A stretch of 64,000 nt of DNA from Trametopsis cervina (lineage: Eukaryota; Basidiomycota; Agaricomycetes; Polyporales; Irpicaceae). Of this stretch, positions 11,172 through 23,157 are shown in pieces (within the stretch, counting starts at the first letter, position 1; each line of letters opens with the position of its first letter). The translations under genes and the position numbers were made by a program. The DNA is taken from assembly GCA_022385755.1 (NCBI GenBank), contig MU278353.1, positions 643,000-706,999 on the forward strand, given 5' to 3'. The notes under the pieces are model-generated. The model did not search any database and was not told the origin of the DNA. It worked only from the letters and a program-made list of their open reading frames with translations.

Positions 11172-11866
11172 CTACGCCTCCGCTGTGGCGTCCCCCACCG
11201 CCCGCTCGAGCACCCACGCATCGTGTGGCACGATCTTTTTGTAGTAGTTCTCCGCGAGCCCGACCTCCTTGAACCCGTGTCGCTCGTAGAACGACTTTGC
11301 ACCTGTGTTTGACGTCTGTACGTGCAGGTATATCGTCTTGATCGTCGGTTTCGTGTGCGCCGCGGCAGCCTGTATGATGTGCTCTATGCTTTTCGCCCCA
11401 AGGCCTCTCGAGCGGTAGGGCTGCACAGCACATAACGTGTGAGAAATGTGAGACAAACACGGCGAAGCGATGGGACTCACAGCGAGGACCCCCATGGTCA
11501 TCACGTACAGCTTCGCCTGATCGCCATCCGCCTCTATCCTGCAGCAAAACGTGCCCACGGGGATATCATTGTAATAGACTGGCACATCCGTTCATCGCCG
11601 TCAGTGTCAACGACTCCACATCATGCAACAGACAGACAGAGACGCACTGAGTTGGCAAAATTCCTCGACCTCGGGCTCGAGGATATCATGATAGAACCGC
11701 TCGCTGTATCTGATAGGGAAGAGCACCGCGTTCAGCCTGCGCACGGTGCCTAGAGCTCGTCTCCGTCAGCCGACCTCTTGCGCGTGAAGGGGGAAGTGCA
11801 CACACCGAGGTTGTTGGCGGTGAGGGCCGCGAATGAGACCCGCGGTTGGGGGCGTGGAGACGACAT
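11172..11866 (-). CDS. NAA50: N-alpha-acetyltransferase 50 (GNAT, NatE catalytic subunit)
   Basis: Exons 11866-11806, 11749-11648, 11578-11481 and 11420-11172 join to exactly 169 residues, the same length as human NAA50. The family acetylates N-terminal methionines followed by hydrophobic residues and supports sister-chromatid cohesion, usually bound to NAA15/NAA10. Visible landmarks in order: LTANNLGTVRRLNAVLFP, FPIRYSERFYHDIL, the YYNDIPVGTFCCR strand, KLYVMTMGVLAPYR, the acetyl-CoA loop RSRGLGA (R-x-x-G-x-G/A), IYLHVQTSN, the AKSFYERHGF helix and the closing NYYKKI.PHDAWVLE. The start ATG at 11866 gives a short N-terminus before the GNAT fold. It converges with the C2H2 gene. Confidence 0.95.
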
Positions 11867-14800
11867 GGGAAGGCGTGGGAACGCTGCTCGCTCGTTCTGC
11901 TCTGCTCTGCCTGGCTCGGACGGACGCGCACCCACAAGCTCTCACCCGCAGAAGACCTCCAATTGATGACCGTGCGCACTCTGGTGATCTCCTTCCACAC
12001 ATCGTTCGAGAGAGAACTTTTCGATGTTCCATCCATCTCATAACCATCGGGAGTAGCTCTGAATCAATGCAACTTAATTGCAGCAATTAACGACGCAGGC
12101 GCTCGTTCTCGACATCCGCCTCCGACGCTGAAGCGCACTACCGTCGGCCGTCGAGGCTCGGGCTGGACGGCATCTACGCCAACCTCGAGGACAACTTGGA
12201 AGTGAACACTCGCCGCTGTCTGCGTCAAGGTCAACGGTGATTCGCCGCCGTCTGCTCCCGGCCGACAGACCAGGTCCCATCACCCCTCTATGTCGTGACT
12301 GTCGTCCGAACCGACCTGCCTGACAGTAAGTGTTTACACATCTGCGCGAATGCCCTAGAGATGACTGAATATTGGCTCGTCGTTTGACTCAGCGTGCAGC
12401 ATGTCTAGAACTTCTACAAAACAATAGAGAAAAGCCGGCTGAAAACAAGACACCATGTCCCCCGACGGACAACGGAAGACGGAACCATACTGTAGAAGCG
12501 GTGCAGCGTTTGCGCGGACAGAGTTGCTAGGCCGTCGTTCCAGACCGTTTCATTGCATGCAATTGGTCGATGCCAAAAAATAGTCCGCCCTAGACATCCA
12601 TCCCTCGAACTCTTCTCGACCTCGAGGGCCAACACGTCCTTCTGAATGTTGTTTTCCTCTTCCGACCACGACGGGAACGGGGTAGTCCACGCGTCTGCGG
12701 ATGAAGTTTCTCTGTCACCGACTCAATCGCTCTAGAAGTCCGACGAGTCGACAGCATATATGCCGTCGGACGTCCCGCACACGCGTCGGCCAGGCCGCCG
12801 CTCTCGTCACTCGGTGACATTGCATCGCAGCGCGCTCCGCACCATTATCTCTGTCACTTGCTCGTGTCGCACCAGTCTTATCTCTGGCTCGCGCATACCA
12901 CATTCTGGTCAGCTTTTGCACAAAATCTCTCCGAGCGCCATGTCGGGTCTGGCGTTCCTCTTAGCGCATTGTGCATTGTCCGACCGCGGGGGCGATGCAG
13001 TGGTAATGCAAGACGCTACGTGCATTCTCGGTTCATCATGACCTTTCTATTTACTAGGTTAGGCTCCTGGTTCGACTGATCCAAGCGTTACCGTAACTGC
13101 CGCTGGTCTTGTCCCTGGCTCATGCATACCAAATACTGGCCAAAATCTATCTGGATGCCGTGATGCTTTTGCGTCCGTCTGATACACCCTCCCTGCGCGA
13201 TGTTCGATAATGCAGAATGTTACGACCATCTCGGCCTATCATAGCCATTCCACCAGCTTAGGCTCCCAGCTCGACTGGCATCTCTCCCTTCCCTCCCACG
13301 TCACTGTAACTCCCTAGGGTTCCGGTCTTGTCTCTGGGTCGTGCATACCATACTCCAACCAACTATTGGACCAAACGTCTCCCCGAACGCCGTGATTTTT
13401 GTTCAAACCTTGACGTACTTTGCCCGTAAGATCATCCCCCAACTGGTGACAAGGACGAACCTTAAAAGCATCTTGGCTCATGAGGAACAAATCTGAAGAA
13501 CTCACGGTTCGATTGATGCACCACTCCGAACTGGTACCCCCTCTTTCACTCCCCTCCCAACATCTCTGAATAAGCACTCGAGAACCAACGGCGTGATGCC
13601 ACGTCTCGCGTCCCAGTCCGACCGATCAACGAGCGGAGAGACGTCGCACAAGCCGCGTTGCCGCACACACGCGTCGGGCCCTCTTTGGCCCTCCGACACC
13701 GTACCTTATACGCAAACGAAGCCGCGGGCCTCGGAAAAGCCTATGTGACCGCCTCCGACTGACATACAAGGACGCACCGCACGAACCAGAGCAGCAGTCA
13801 ACTCCGCATGCCAGTTGGACTTGTTCTCCTCCTCGGGGCCATCTTCTACGTCGCCTCGATACATGGCAACTGCGAGCTTGTCTGACCGCCCCTCGCTTTT
13901 TGGATGACGAACGGCCGCCGTCGCGCGCGAAAAAGCGACTGCGGATTTTGACGGGCTACGACGGTCGTCTGAGCAGCAGATATCTCACCATTCATTCCCC
14001 CCTATCCTATCTTTTGCGGCCGATCATCGTCTCCCTAATATCAGCGCACACGACTGTATGGCATGCATCCTCATGCTCGGTGTCCGCAGCCAAAACATCG
14101 CCGTCCAGGAGATTTCGACCAGGAAATTATGCTGCCATTTGGACGTGCTTCTCGCCGCCCGGCGGCTTCCCAGTGCGGGGCAGCCTTGTGGCACCGGTGG
14201 CGGCTTACTCATCGCACACAGACGCAGCAAGCTCGCGCTTCTCGCGGGTCGCACAAGTCTATCGTGACATCCCGGCGTTCTAATCCAAGAATCCCAATAC
14301 GCTTCTGGCTCGTCGGCTCACTGCAAATCATATGCGTCGCCGCGAAACCAGCCATCAGTCGTCCCACGCTACTGGTGCGCGCCAGTGTGCAATACGCTAG
14401 CAATGGACGCTGGGAAACGCGGTTGATACAGTAGCGATTCAGAAGCTGCGTATGTCGTATGTATGTATTCACGTCAGGCGAAGCTGGATGAATTGTCAGG
14501 ATCACCGACGTGGGTCTTTGTCTTCCGAGCTCGAGGTCGTGGAAATCCAGAAGTGCTGCATTTGTAGAGAGGGGGCCGCACGTAGGTACGTACGCAATCA
14601 TGTTGTGAGTGGTGCCACAAAGAATCAGACAAGTCGGCTGATACGCTCTCTAGAGACAATAGAACGGCGTGTATGATGTGCATGAATGTTTTCTTTCAGA
14701 ACACCGGGCGCGGCTGAACATTGCAGCGTCGACATTCCGACCGGCGAGGTCTTTGTATTGCCGCGTCAAAAGAGATATACAAAGCATGTACAAAGAAGCA

Positions 14801-15051
14801 TCGTTGTGCAGACTTCATATCACCTGTCGAATACGCTCGTCCCTTGGATCCTAGCAAATCGCACAACGGCATGCGCCGTGCTTCCGCGCGCGAGCGGTAT
14901 CGACGAAGACACGCGATCCCGCTCCCACGGCTGCTCGTTTGCGTTTGCGGCCAGGCTGCGCGATGCGATGCAGATTGCACATCGGTGCGACTTCTGCAGA
15001 TGCGCATCCCTGCGCTGTCAAACACAACGCAGCAACGGGACATTGGTCGCG
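11867..15051. other. gene-poor stretch
   Basis: Apart from the decayed repeat at 12840-13580, I find no protein-coding pattern. Frames of up to ~156 codons (14721-15191 plus) overlap rival frames, are Arg/Cys-rich and match nothing I know. I saw no tRNA cloverleaf or clear TIR pair. Confidence 0.45.
12840..13580. repeat. decayed tandem repeat, period about 230 bp
   Basis: A recognisable core, GTCTTGTCTCTGGCTCGTGC followed by ATACCA and, about 25-30 bp later, AAATCTCTCCG.ACGCCGTGAT, recurs at about 12875, 13105 and 13332. A second core (TTAGGCTC, CTGGTTCGACTG) recurs at about 13058 and 13258, with a weaker copy near 13508. Copies differ at perhaps a quarter of positions, many of them C/T or G/A changes. 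It is not coding. It may be a degenerate satellite or subrepeats of an old element. Confidence 0.6.
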
Positions 15052-15420
15052 TCAGAACCGCGGCCGTAGCAGGCAACGACACTCACCCCTTGAACTGGAA
15101 GGCGAGGTCTTCCCTGCCTGTCTCCGCTGCTGACCTGGTCCGGCCATATTGTACGCATGGTCCTTGGTCTCGACGACGACGGCATCGCTGATCATGCATC
15201 CCACGCCGCTGCGTCCCTCCGACAGAAGCCGTCCGGTCACAGCGTCCATCTCAATCACTTCCGCCACCCCTTCCAAATTCCCAGCTCGTACATGGACCCA
15301 TCCCATCTTCGAAATGGCAGAGCCCACAGGATCTTTAAGCGCCGAATGTGGGTCAGGACCCTGCCAATCATGACATCCTGCACGCGTCCGAAGTCGGTCA
15401 TCACGCTTCTGCCAGGAATG
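15052..15420 (-). other. unidentified open frame, possible gene fragment
   Basis: On the minus strand about 120 codons stay open. A non-repetitive segment (ISKMGWVHVRAGNLEGVAEV, then TGRLLSEGRSG and CMISDAVVVETKDH) has a protein-like composition unlike its surroundings. There is no clear start; the first ATG of that block is at 15306, and the frame shifts relative to another protein-like frame just upstream (15255-15512). I do not recognise it. It could be an exon of a lost gene whose 5' part was displaced by the MITE that ends 9 bp away. Confidence 0.25.
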
Positions 15421-15520
15421 TCGGGCGTTGTTGCGTTGGTTGTCGGCTTCTCAGTCGTGGAATCTGCTGATGGGGATGCGTAGCCCCGACGTGTCGGAGG
15501 CTCGCCTGTCAAAATGCATA

Positions 15521-15983
15521 CAGAAGAACCTCCAATAAGGCATACCCTTCCGTTGTGCCCTCAGGGTATGCGTTAGTGGGGGGTATGCCATACGAGAAAG
15601 GCGCCCATTATAAGCGCCGGTATTTCGCACATGAATAAGTCGTAGAGGTAGATGTTATGAGCTGACTGAAGTCTACAACTAGGAGAATACTTAGTTATTG
15701 TTGTTGTAGACATTACATACACATGATCAATGTTCACAATAAGGTATGGGGCGCTGATAAGACTCACATTTGGCAGGTTGCACATCAAAAATCGATATTT
15801 ATACCTGATAGGCGCACATAATGTATGCCTTTTTTTCGGCCATGGAGGTATGCCTTATGGGGTATGGGAGAGTTATGCCTTATGCACTGATTTCCCCCGC
15901 AAACCAACTTGGTTTCCTCGAAAATGTATGCGTTAGTGGAGAGTATGCCTTTTCAGGGGCATGCCTTATTAGAGGTTCTTCTG
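15521..15983. mobile_element. 463 bp TA-flanked MITE (mariner-like)
   Basis: The ends are inverted repeats of about 28 bp (CAGAAGAACCTCYAATAAGG, then CATRCCC) with two or three mismatches, and TA lies on both outer sides (15519-15520 and 15984-15985), as expected for Tc1/mariner-type insertion. The interior carries many copies of GTATGCC/GGCATAC and a longer direct repeat TATGCGTTAGTGG (about 15569 and 15926), which look like subterminal transposase-binding sites. It has no coding capacity, so it depends on a transposase elsewhere. Confidence 0.8.
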
Positions 15984-17585
15984 TATTGCGCAGCGACGAA
16001 CGAAGAGAGGGAGACGTGATGCAATATTATTGCTCGAGGTACAGAAAGTGTCAAATGTCATCAGTTATAGGTGGACGAGAAAAGGCCAGAACCAGAACGT
16101 GATGGGTAGCGACGGCCGTAGAGTGTTCTGGAGGGCGATATCTTGTCTTCGTGGCCACAGTACGGCGTTCGGGCCTGCACTTCTCGGATGGCCCTGCAAG
16201 ACCCCCGTCATGGATTTCGTTTTGCAGAATCACAACAAACTACTCTACCAATACGGCGCAATGCTTCCTGCTTGTGGTTGTGGCAACTGCGTTTTCATGC
16301 GAACAATCACATCACACCCCTTGCAGACATCATCATCATCAGTGCATGCATCTGCCATGATGTTGGAGCGAAGCGTACGCGTTCGTTGCAAATACCCCGA
16401 CACTGGGCTTGGTATTGCTGCAGCGCGCCGTGCGCCTAAACTTAATCATCTTGCGCGTTGATGGGTCGGCGTTTTGCAGGATCACTCTTGGAAGACTGGA
16501 CGATATGGTAGGTGTTCGGTTTGTAGATTTTGAAATTGAGGGTGCTGCCAATTCGGATATGCAAGGTAGCGTGTGAGCGAACAACACCTTACGTATTGCA
16601 TATCCAGGGAACTTCCGGTCTGGTGAGACTTGGGCACAGAGAGCTTGTATTCAGTGCAGCGGAGAAACATATGCGCAGTGAATTAGGCGGAACTATCGAG
16701 AGGAATGCTACAGCTAATGTTCCCAACTTCCGTTGACAACAACGATACTGTACCCGTGAGCACAATCTCTCAAATGACATTCCAGAGGCTGATCTCAGAA
16801 AGCAGAATGTATGTTAAAACTTGCCTATTCTGATGATCTTCTTGTCAGGGTTCTACGCAGTGCTACAATTCAGCTCGTTATTTCAATTAATGCTGTAAGT
16901 GGTTTGACTGCGAGGGATAGACTGAAAGGCGAAGGCAATGGAATAGCTTCAGATCCAACAAACAAACCTCTTACCTGGCCAACAATCGGCCAAACCTCAT
17001 ATAGCCTAGTTAGCGTTAACGAGCCACTGCGAGCCTCTAGATGAGAAGCTCCCACAACCAAACGGATTCGCCCAACATCAGCATAAACATCAACATCAAT
17101 GGCTCATGTGAGTATTCAGTGTCGTTTATGCCCTTAGGATAGCATCATGATTACATCCATTATTATGGCCAGTCCGGTACGTCCACTATTATCTGTGCAT
17201 ATGTCACGATCTACGACTATGCTAGGATGCTGACAAATCACTACTGTACACCACATTCGAACATTCACACATCGGTAGACAGACGTTGTCCTTAGTAGAC
17301 ATACGGACTGCGAACAAACTCAATCACACACTGCGCGGAAAACGATTGATCTTAGGTACGTAGTGACTCTTATCTGTCCTTACCCAGTCATATGCACGGA
17401 ACAGCGAGTACGGCTAGGTGACGCGTCAGAGCCGATGCACAGTACTGTACGCTTCACCGCTCTGCAGCGCAGCTCTGCCATTGTGCCGACGATGTCGGGT
17501 TCTCTATGCGTGGATCATCTTCAAAAGAGGAGGTCACTGACACTGACATCCCCACATTCCTCCCCAATACCTAACTATACCGGCC
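15984..17585. other. gene-free upstream region of the first reductase gene
   Basis: No convincing gene. Short overlapping frames occur on both strands. A run of CATCATCATCATCAGTGCATGCATC sits near 16328-16350. The last ~250 bp should contain the promoter of the gene at 17586, but I see no TATA box there, unlike its paralogue. Confidence 0.4.
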
Positions 17586-18674
17586 ATGTCTGGATACAAA
17601 ACTTTTGCAGTCGTTGGCGCAGGCACGATAGGCGGACCCGTCATCTCCGAGCTCCTGAAGCTCAAAGCAACAGGTACGATCTCCTCCGTTAGCCTCATAA
17701 CCCGTTCGGTGCGTCGTCCCCTTTTCCTCTATTTCCCGCATACTGAATCACCGGCATACTACCACAGAGTACACACCCGCTCTCGTCCTCCGGCGTCCAA
17801 ATACTCACAGTCTCCTACACCGACCCCTCCTCTCTCACTCGCGCGCTCTCCGGGATAGATGTCCTGATCTCAACAGTCGCAACAGCAGGCCTAGTGCACC
17901 AGCCCGCGCTCGCGCAGGCGGCGAAGGAGGCGGGCGTGAAGCTGTTCGTGCCGCCTGAGTTCGGGATGCCAAGCGACGTGGACGTGCCTGGCGTTCTGGG
18001 TGCGAAGTATAGGTTCAAGCAGGAGCTGAAGAAGCTCGGGTTGCCGTATACGGCGATATGTAGTGGGATCTTCACGGGGTTCATATTTAACGTACCGTAC
18101 GTCGTCTTCTTTCTCGTTGCCCGGCATTCATTCAATTGTATTAGAGCTGAAGCTGACATTGATGTGCGGGCAGACCGTTTGGGTGGGATGTAAAGAACGG
18201 GAAGGCGACAATATTCGGGGACGGGGACGCGCAGAACAGCTGGACGGATGCCCCGGACGTCGCGCGGTACGTCGCGCACGTCCTCACGCACGTTCCGCGT
18301 GAGAAGCTCGAGTGGCAGACGCTGCGCATCCAGGGAGACCTCGCGGTGCGTCGCATTCCATCCCTCTCTACATGCCCGCAGGCGGCTGATCTGATGTTAT
18401 ACTTATGCTTCTGTATTACTTGATACGGCAGTCGATGAACGACATCCTCACAGCCTACCAAACACACACCGGCACTCAACTCTCCGTGACGCGCGTATCG
18501 ACCGCAGAGCTCAAGGCGCGCGTGGACAAGAACCCGGCGGACTTCGCCTGGCTCCTGCTGCTGTATAACGAGGGGTACGCGAACGTCGAGAAGGCGGGCG
18601 TGATGGCGATGGAGCTGTTCCCGGAGTGGAATCCGAGGAAGGTCGTTGATGTGCTCGCTGGGATGGCTGGATAA
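17586..18674 (+). CDS. NmrA/isoflavone-reductase-like oxidoreductase A, 288 aa
   Basis: Exons 17586-17708, 17768-18096, 18174-18345 and 18432-18674. The product has an N-terminal NAD(P)-binding Rossmann motif (FAVVGAGTIGGPVISELL, about residues 6-23), DVLISTVATAG at the end of the fourth strand, KLFVPPEFGMP carrying the family's FxPSEF-like signature (here PPEF), a Lys in AKYRFKQEL, and FGWDVKNGKATIFGDG. Members of this atypical SDR class reduce phenylpropanoid or quinone-type substrates or act as redox sensors; the substrate here is unknown. No signal peptide, so cytosolic. Gene B at 19655 is a tandem paralogue with exons 1-3 of identical length (123, 329, 172 nt). Confidence 0.92.
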
Positions 18675-18748
18675 TCATAATCGTGGGTTTTTAACGTCCA
18701 GAGGCTTGTACTAGCGATGGACGCGTTTATCAATTCCCTTTTTCGGGG

Positions 18749-18985
18749 AGACACCTTCGTGGCGTGCACACGTGGCGTATACAGCAGGCGCTTGCACGCG
18801 AGAACCCCTTCGCTCATGCAAGGTATCCTCTCATGCGGAAGATGTATACACTCACCAGTAGCCGTAAAACCCATCCCCTTCCCTCCCAAGTCCCACACAC
18901 TTCAACGTACCAGCTCCAATACTGAACAACCCTCTCTAGGCATTAATCAGCACACCGCCGGATTACTCCCGAACGGCCCTGCTCG
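18749..18985 (-). pseudogene. relic of an aspartic protease 3' end
   Basis: On the minus strand VWDLGGKGMGFTATG followed by a GTGAGT splice donor (near 18856) matches the last full exon of the proteases at 21.5 and 24.2 kb (SVWDLGGKRMGFAATG). Nearby plus-strand DNA (TTAATCAGCACACCGCCGGA, about 18940-18962) aligns with 21718-21748 of protease 1 with small deletions. The flank ACACCTTCGTGGCG also recurs beside protease 1 (about 21371). Only ~0.2 kb survives; the catalytic exons are gone. Confidence 0.8.
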
Positions 18986-19572
18986 AAAGCCCCTTCGCTG
19001 GTTGCAAAATATCTCGGTATTGCACTTAACTCACGATTCCTTCGCAAAAAATCTACTGTGATCACCCTTGCGCTGATGAGGGTCTGACGTTCGCTAGCAA
19101 CTCCGAGAATCTCGCGCAGCCTCCCAGCTCACCAGCTCATTCAGTTATCCAGGTTTATCTATCTCATCGGAACGAGGAGCCTACGTACAACATCACCAGC
19201 TTCACCTACAGCGAGGAGCTCGCCACCTCTCCAGCATTACAAGAAAGAACGTGCCCTCCCAAATCAGGCAGGTCCCTTCCCCTCCCGACTAGTCCCTTAC
19301 TGAACTAGTACTAGCAACATCCCCCATCACAGTTTGTATATATATCGCCCTGCGCTATCTATGACGAGATGCTTACAAACGCACTGTTCTCGCGTTTAGT
19401 AAGCGTATGAACCTGCGAGGTTCAGCACAAAACAAACGAGTTGAGGGCTGTTTGGAGGCATGGTGCAGGGTGCACCTTATCTGCGCGCACCCTTACTCAG
19501 CTGGTGTGTGCGGGCTATTGAGGGCGATGAGGGTGGGTGAGGCGATGATGACGAATCACTACGTTTTGGAGG

Positions 19573-19580
19573 TATAAAAG
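19573..19580 (+). promoter_or_regulatory. TATA box of reductase gene B
   Basis: TATAAAAG lies 75 bp before the start codon at 19655, a normal distance for a strongly regulated fungal gene. Paralogue A has no comparable box, so the two copies may be expressed differently. Confidence 0.6.
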
Positions 19581-19654
19581 ACGGAAGGTGAACGTCGCGA
19601 AATAGCAGAATCGGCACTCACATTCCCATACACACTACCTAACCGTTCTCGCCA

Positions 19655-20781
19655 ATGTCAGGATACAAAACCTTCGCAGTAGTCGGCGCAGGCACCTTAG
19701 GCGGACCCATAATCTCCGAGCTCCTAAAGCTCAAAGCAGCAGGCAAGATCTCCTCCGTCAGCCTTCTAACCCGCGCCGTGCGTCTTCCCCCTCCTCCCTC
19801 CCTCTCCCATTCCCGTTCCCTCACACCAACTTAACCAACACACCAGAGCACCCACCCCCTCTCATCCCAGGGCGTCCCCATCCTCCCAATCTCCTACGAC
19901 TCACCATCTTCCCTGGATCATACCCTCACAGACATAGACGTCCTAATCTCCACAGTAGCGACCTCCGGCCTCCCGCACCAACCCGCGCTGGCGCAGGCAG
20001 CGGCCCGGGCAGGCGTGAAACTGTTCGTGCCCTCCGAGTTTGGGATGCCGACGGACGCGGACGTGCCGGGGGTGCTGGGGGGGAAGTATAGGCTCAAGCA
20101 GGAGTTGAGGACGCTTGGGGTGCCGTATACGGCGTTTTGGACGGGGCTGTTTACTGATTTTATCTTTTCGCTGCCGTTAGTCCTTTCTTCCTCTTCCTTT
20201 CCTTTCATTTTTCTTTCGTTTTTCTTTGAGCGTGTGAGGAATGGAGAAAGCTGATGTGATGTGCTGACGCACAGGGAGTTCGGATGGGACCTAAAGAACG
20301 GCAAAGCGACGATCTTCGGTGACGGCGAGGCACAGAACACATGGACGGACGCCCCCGACATCGCGCGCTACGTCGCGTACGTCCTCACGCACCTCCCGCG
20401 CGAGAAACTCGAGTGGCAGACGCTGCGCATCCAGGGGGAGCTCGCCGTACGTCCCCTCTCCTCCATCTCTCTCCTCTCCTCTATCCCTCTCCTCTCTCCT
20501 CCATCCCTCTCCTCTCCTCTACGCAACGGCTGATGCGTTATTGACAGTCCCTAAACCAAATCCTAACCTCCTACCAAACGCGCACCTCCACCCTTCTCTC
20601 CATCACACACGTCCCCTCCTCCGCGCTCAAAGCGCGCGTCGAAAAGGACCCAGAGGATTTCGCGTGGATGCTCGTGCTGTGGGTGGAGGGCTTCGCGAAC
20701 GTGGAGAAGACGGGCCCGTTGGCGGGGGAGCTGTTTCCTGGGTGGAACCCGAGGAAGGTGGTTGATGTGCTTGCTGCTTGA
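19655..20781 (+). CDS. NmrA/isoflavone-reductase-like oxidoreductase B, 285 aa
   Basis: Exons 19655-19777, 19847-20175, 20275-20446 and 20548-20781, with intron positions and exon 1-3 lengths the same as gene A. The nucleotide-binding motif (VVGAGTLGGPIISELL), the PSEFGMP signature, GGKYRLKQEL and FGWDLKNGKATIFGDGEA are intact, so both copies look functional. It differs from A in the active-site neighbourhood (PSEF here, PPEF in A) and in the last exon. Intron 3 is a CCTCTCCTCT-type pyrimidine microrepeat. The product is probably a soluble NAD(P)H-dependent reductase of unknown substrate. Confidence 0.92.
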
Positions 20782-21547
20782 GATGGAATGGTTAGCTGCT
20801 CAGGAGCTGGGACTGGAACTGCTGTGTTGTAGGATAGTGGATTGAATCGAATCGACTTGTGCGCGTCTATGAAAACCCCTTCTCAGGGTTTATGTAGCTA
20901 CTTCAAAATGACACAGCCTTTTCGTCCTCGCAAGATTGCATCACCCAAGTTGTAGAGATAATATGCCAGCACCAACTGAGCTTGCCAGTGATCCGCCCAT
21001 CTCCTCAGAACTCAAGTCTATTCTTTAACTTTCAGAACCCAGCAGTACGTATGACGGCAATACTGGAAAACAAACCCATTTGGGAAGCTCATTCTTGAAC
21101 CTGAAGGGTCATCATACTCGCATTGCAAGTCCCTCCCCCGGATCCATTGCACTTCAGCGAGAACGTAATATCCTATCCCTGTCTGCTACCGCTCCAATGA
21201 CGGCAGTACAATAGTGTACCTTGATCCAGTAAACAGCTTCGACACATTGCGCTTCTTTCTCTTCAAAATCAATCGCTGAACGTACGTCGAAATCTGCAGC
21301 GTCGAGACAGCGTGCAAAATTTCTAGAATTAAGTTACACTATTACCGCCATACCGCCGTATCGGGGTACACACCTTCGTGGCGCCCCACGTGAATACCGT
21401 ACAGCGTAAGCGCTTCAGTCCTTCGCTCAAAGTAAATCGTGATTGTGTATGAAACTTCGTGTTCGTGTGTTCTCGTGTAATACACATGACTTTTAGACGT
21501 ACAACAGGCATCCAAGTATCGTACAACCTCAGCATGCTCCTGACATC
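20782..21547. other. convergent spacer
   Basis: Shared 3' region of reductase B (plus) and protease 1 (minus). No gene is seen. Its right part (21367-21430) is homologous to DNA next to the protease relic at 18.75 kb. Confidence 0.5.
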
Positions 21548-23089
21548 TTACAACCCTACAAACACCGTCCGCGTCAGCATGGTATCCCTAACCAGGACAT
21601 AAATGTGTGAACACTCACCAGTAGCAGCAAACCCCATCCTCTTCCCCCCCAAATCCCACACACTATAATAATGCTTCAACGCACTCGCCCCAACAATAAA
21701 CAACCCCTCCTGCGCATTAATCAACGTCTGGCACACCGCCGGATTGCTCTTAAACGGGCCAACGCTCAATTCACTACTCGGGACCGTAAGCTGGAACGTC
21801 GCCCCACTCGTGCTCTTAAACGCAAACGAAATCACCGCGGGCAACGACGGGATCGCAGAGCACGCGATCCCATACGTCCCCGGTTCCGCCGCGAACGGCT
21901 TGATGGCGGACGAGATCTGGGCGTAGATCGCCTCGGTGTCGGATTGGGGAAGGACGAGGTTGGAGGTGCCGCTGTCGAAGATGAAGGTGCGCGATTGTTT
22001 GAGGGTGGAGGTCGATTTGCCGTTTACGGTTATTCCGGACGAGACGAGTTGCCAGAAGCCGGAGGAGGCGCCGGTTAGGGAGATGAATGTCGGCGAGCCT
22101 GGCGAATTGTTTTGATTGAATATAGGTTCAGGAATATAAGGGTGGTATGGGGAAGTTACCTGTGAACTTGGTCGTGTCGATCCCGCCTAAGGTGAGCTCG
22201 GCAGCTTCGGTGTTGTGAGGCGTGAGGAACAGGCTGAAGAGCGACGGCAGGCCCTGCGCCTCGAGTCCCGCAAAGAAGCCCTGCGCGACCGACGACATGC
22301 CTACACAACATACACAGTCAACACTTATCCAACCATAAATACGCTGAATGACATACCCTGAATACCGCTGAACGGATCAGGCGCAAACGTGGGTGTCTGG
22401 CCCGTGATGAGGAACAGGTCGACGTTGGAGACAGATATACCGCCAACGGTGACCGTGTCCTTAGCCTCGCGCAGCGTCAACCGCCAGTTGCTGCCGATGA
22501 CGGGGTCGACGCCGACGCCGGTGCCGAAGGTGATTGAAGATGTGCGGCGGCTGTCGACGAAGGTCGAGCTCTTGGTCGAGTCGAACTGGATTTGGTTCGC
22601 GCAGGCTTGTCCGCAGAGGGTGCCTGGGAGAATACCGCATACAATCAGTCCTGAGTGCGTTTCAAGAGAGAAGGATGGATCTCACTTGCGAACTCGAGTG
22701 TTGAACTGCCCGTGTCGAACACGACGCTGATCGTCTGCGGCGGCGTTCCCACTAATCGACGACATATGTCAGTCCACACATCGATGCACACACATGAATA
22801 GCACACGGACCTTGGATGTCACCATACCATCTGAATAGCAAGAACGCCGATGTCAGAAGCGCACCCTCCGCAGATCACAACAATCCCACACTCACTGCAG
22901 ATCGGTGCCGTTAAAGTAATCGAGCAGAGGCACGCCAATGGGCGACAGCGCTCTCCTCGACACCGTCGATCCCTGCGGAACACGGCGGGACCTGAGGCTG
23001 ATGGTCTGGGGCGACGCGCGCGCGACGGGCGCCGGGCTGGCGCTGACGACGGCGGAGAGGGCGAACGCGACGAGGGCCAGAGACAGCAT
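21548..23089 (-). CDS. secreted A1 aspartic protease 1, 391 aa
   Basis: Seven exons (23089-22896, 22830-22811, 22751-22686, 22623-22357, 22300-22160, 22098-21619, 21555-21548). A signal peptide (MLSLALVAFALSAVVSASPA) leads into a propeptide with an Arg-Arg pair, then the mature lobe beginning near DYFNGTDLQWYGDIQVGTPP. The first catalytic aspartate is in FDTGSST, the second in FDSGTSN, so both lobes are complete. A Cys pair (TLCGQACANQ) and another (ACS...VCQ) could form disulfides. It is probably extracellular and acid-active like polyporopepsin-type enzymes. The last exon encodes only Leu plus stop after the junction, so it lacks the long tail of protease 2. The start was set at 23089 because it is the first ATG before the signal peptide. 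Confidence 0.93.
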
Positions 23090-23149
23090 CGTGTATGGGC
23101 GAGAGAAGGCGAAGGACGTCCTCAAGCGTTCGAGCACACCTGCTACGCG

Positions 23150-23157
23150 CTTTTATA
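23150..23157 (-). promoter_or_regulatory. TATA box of protease 1
   Basis: TATAAAAG on the minus strand, 61 bp before the start codon at 23089. Position and perfect match make it the likely core promoter element. Confidence 0.6.
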
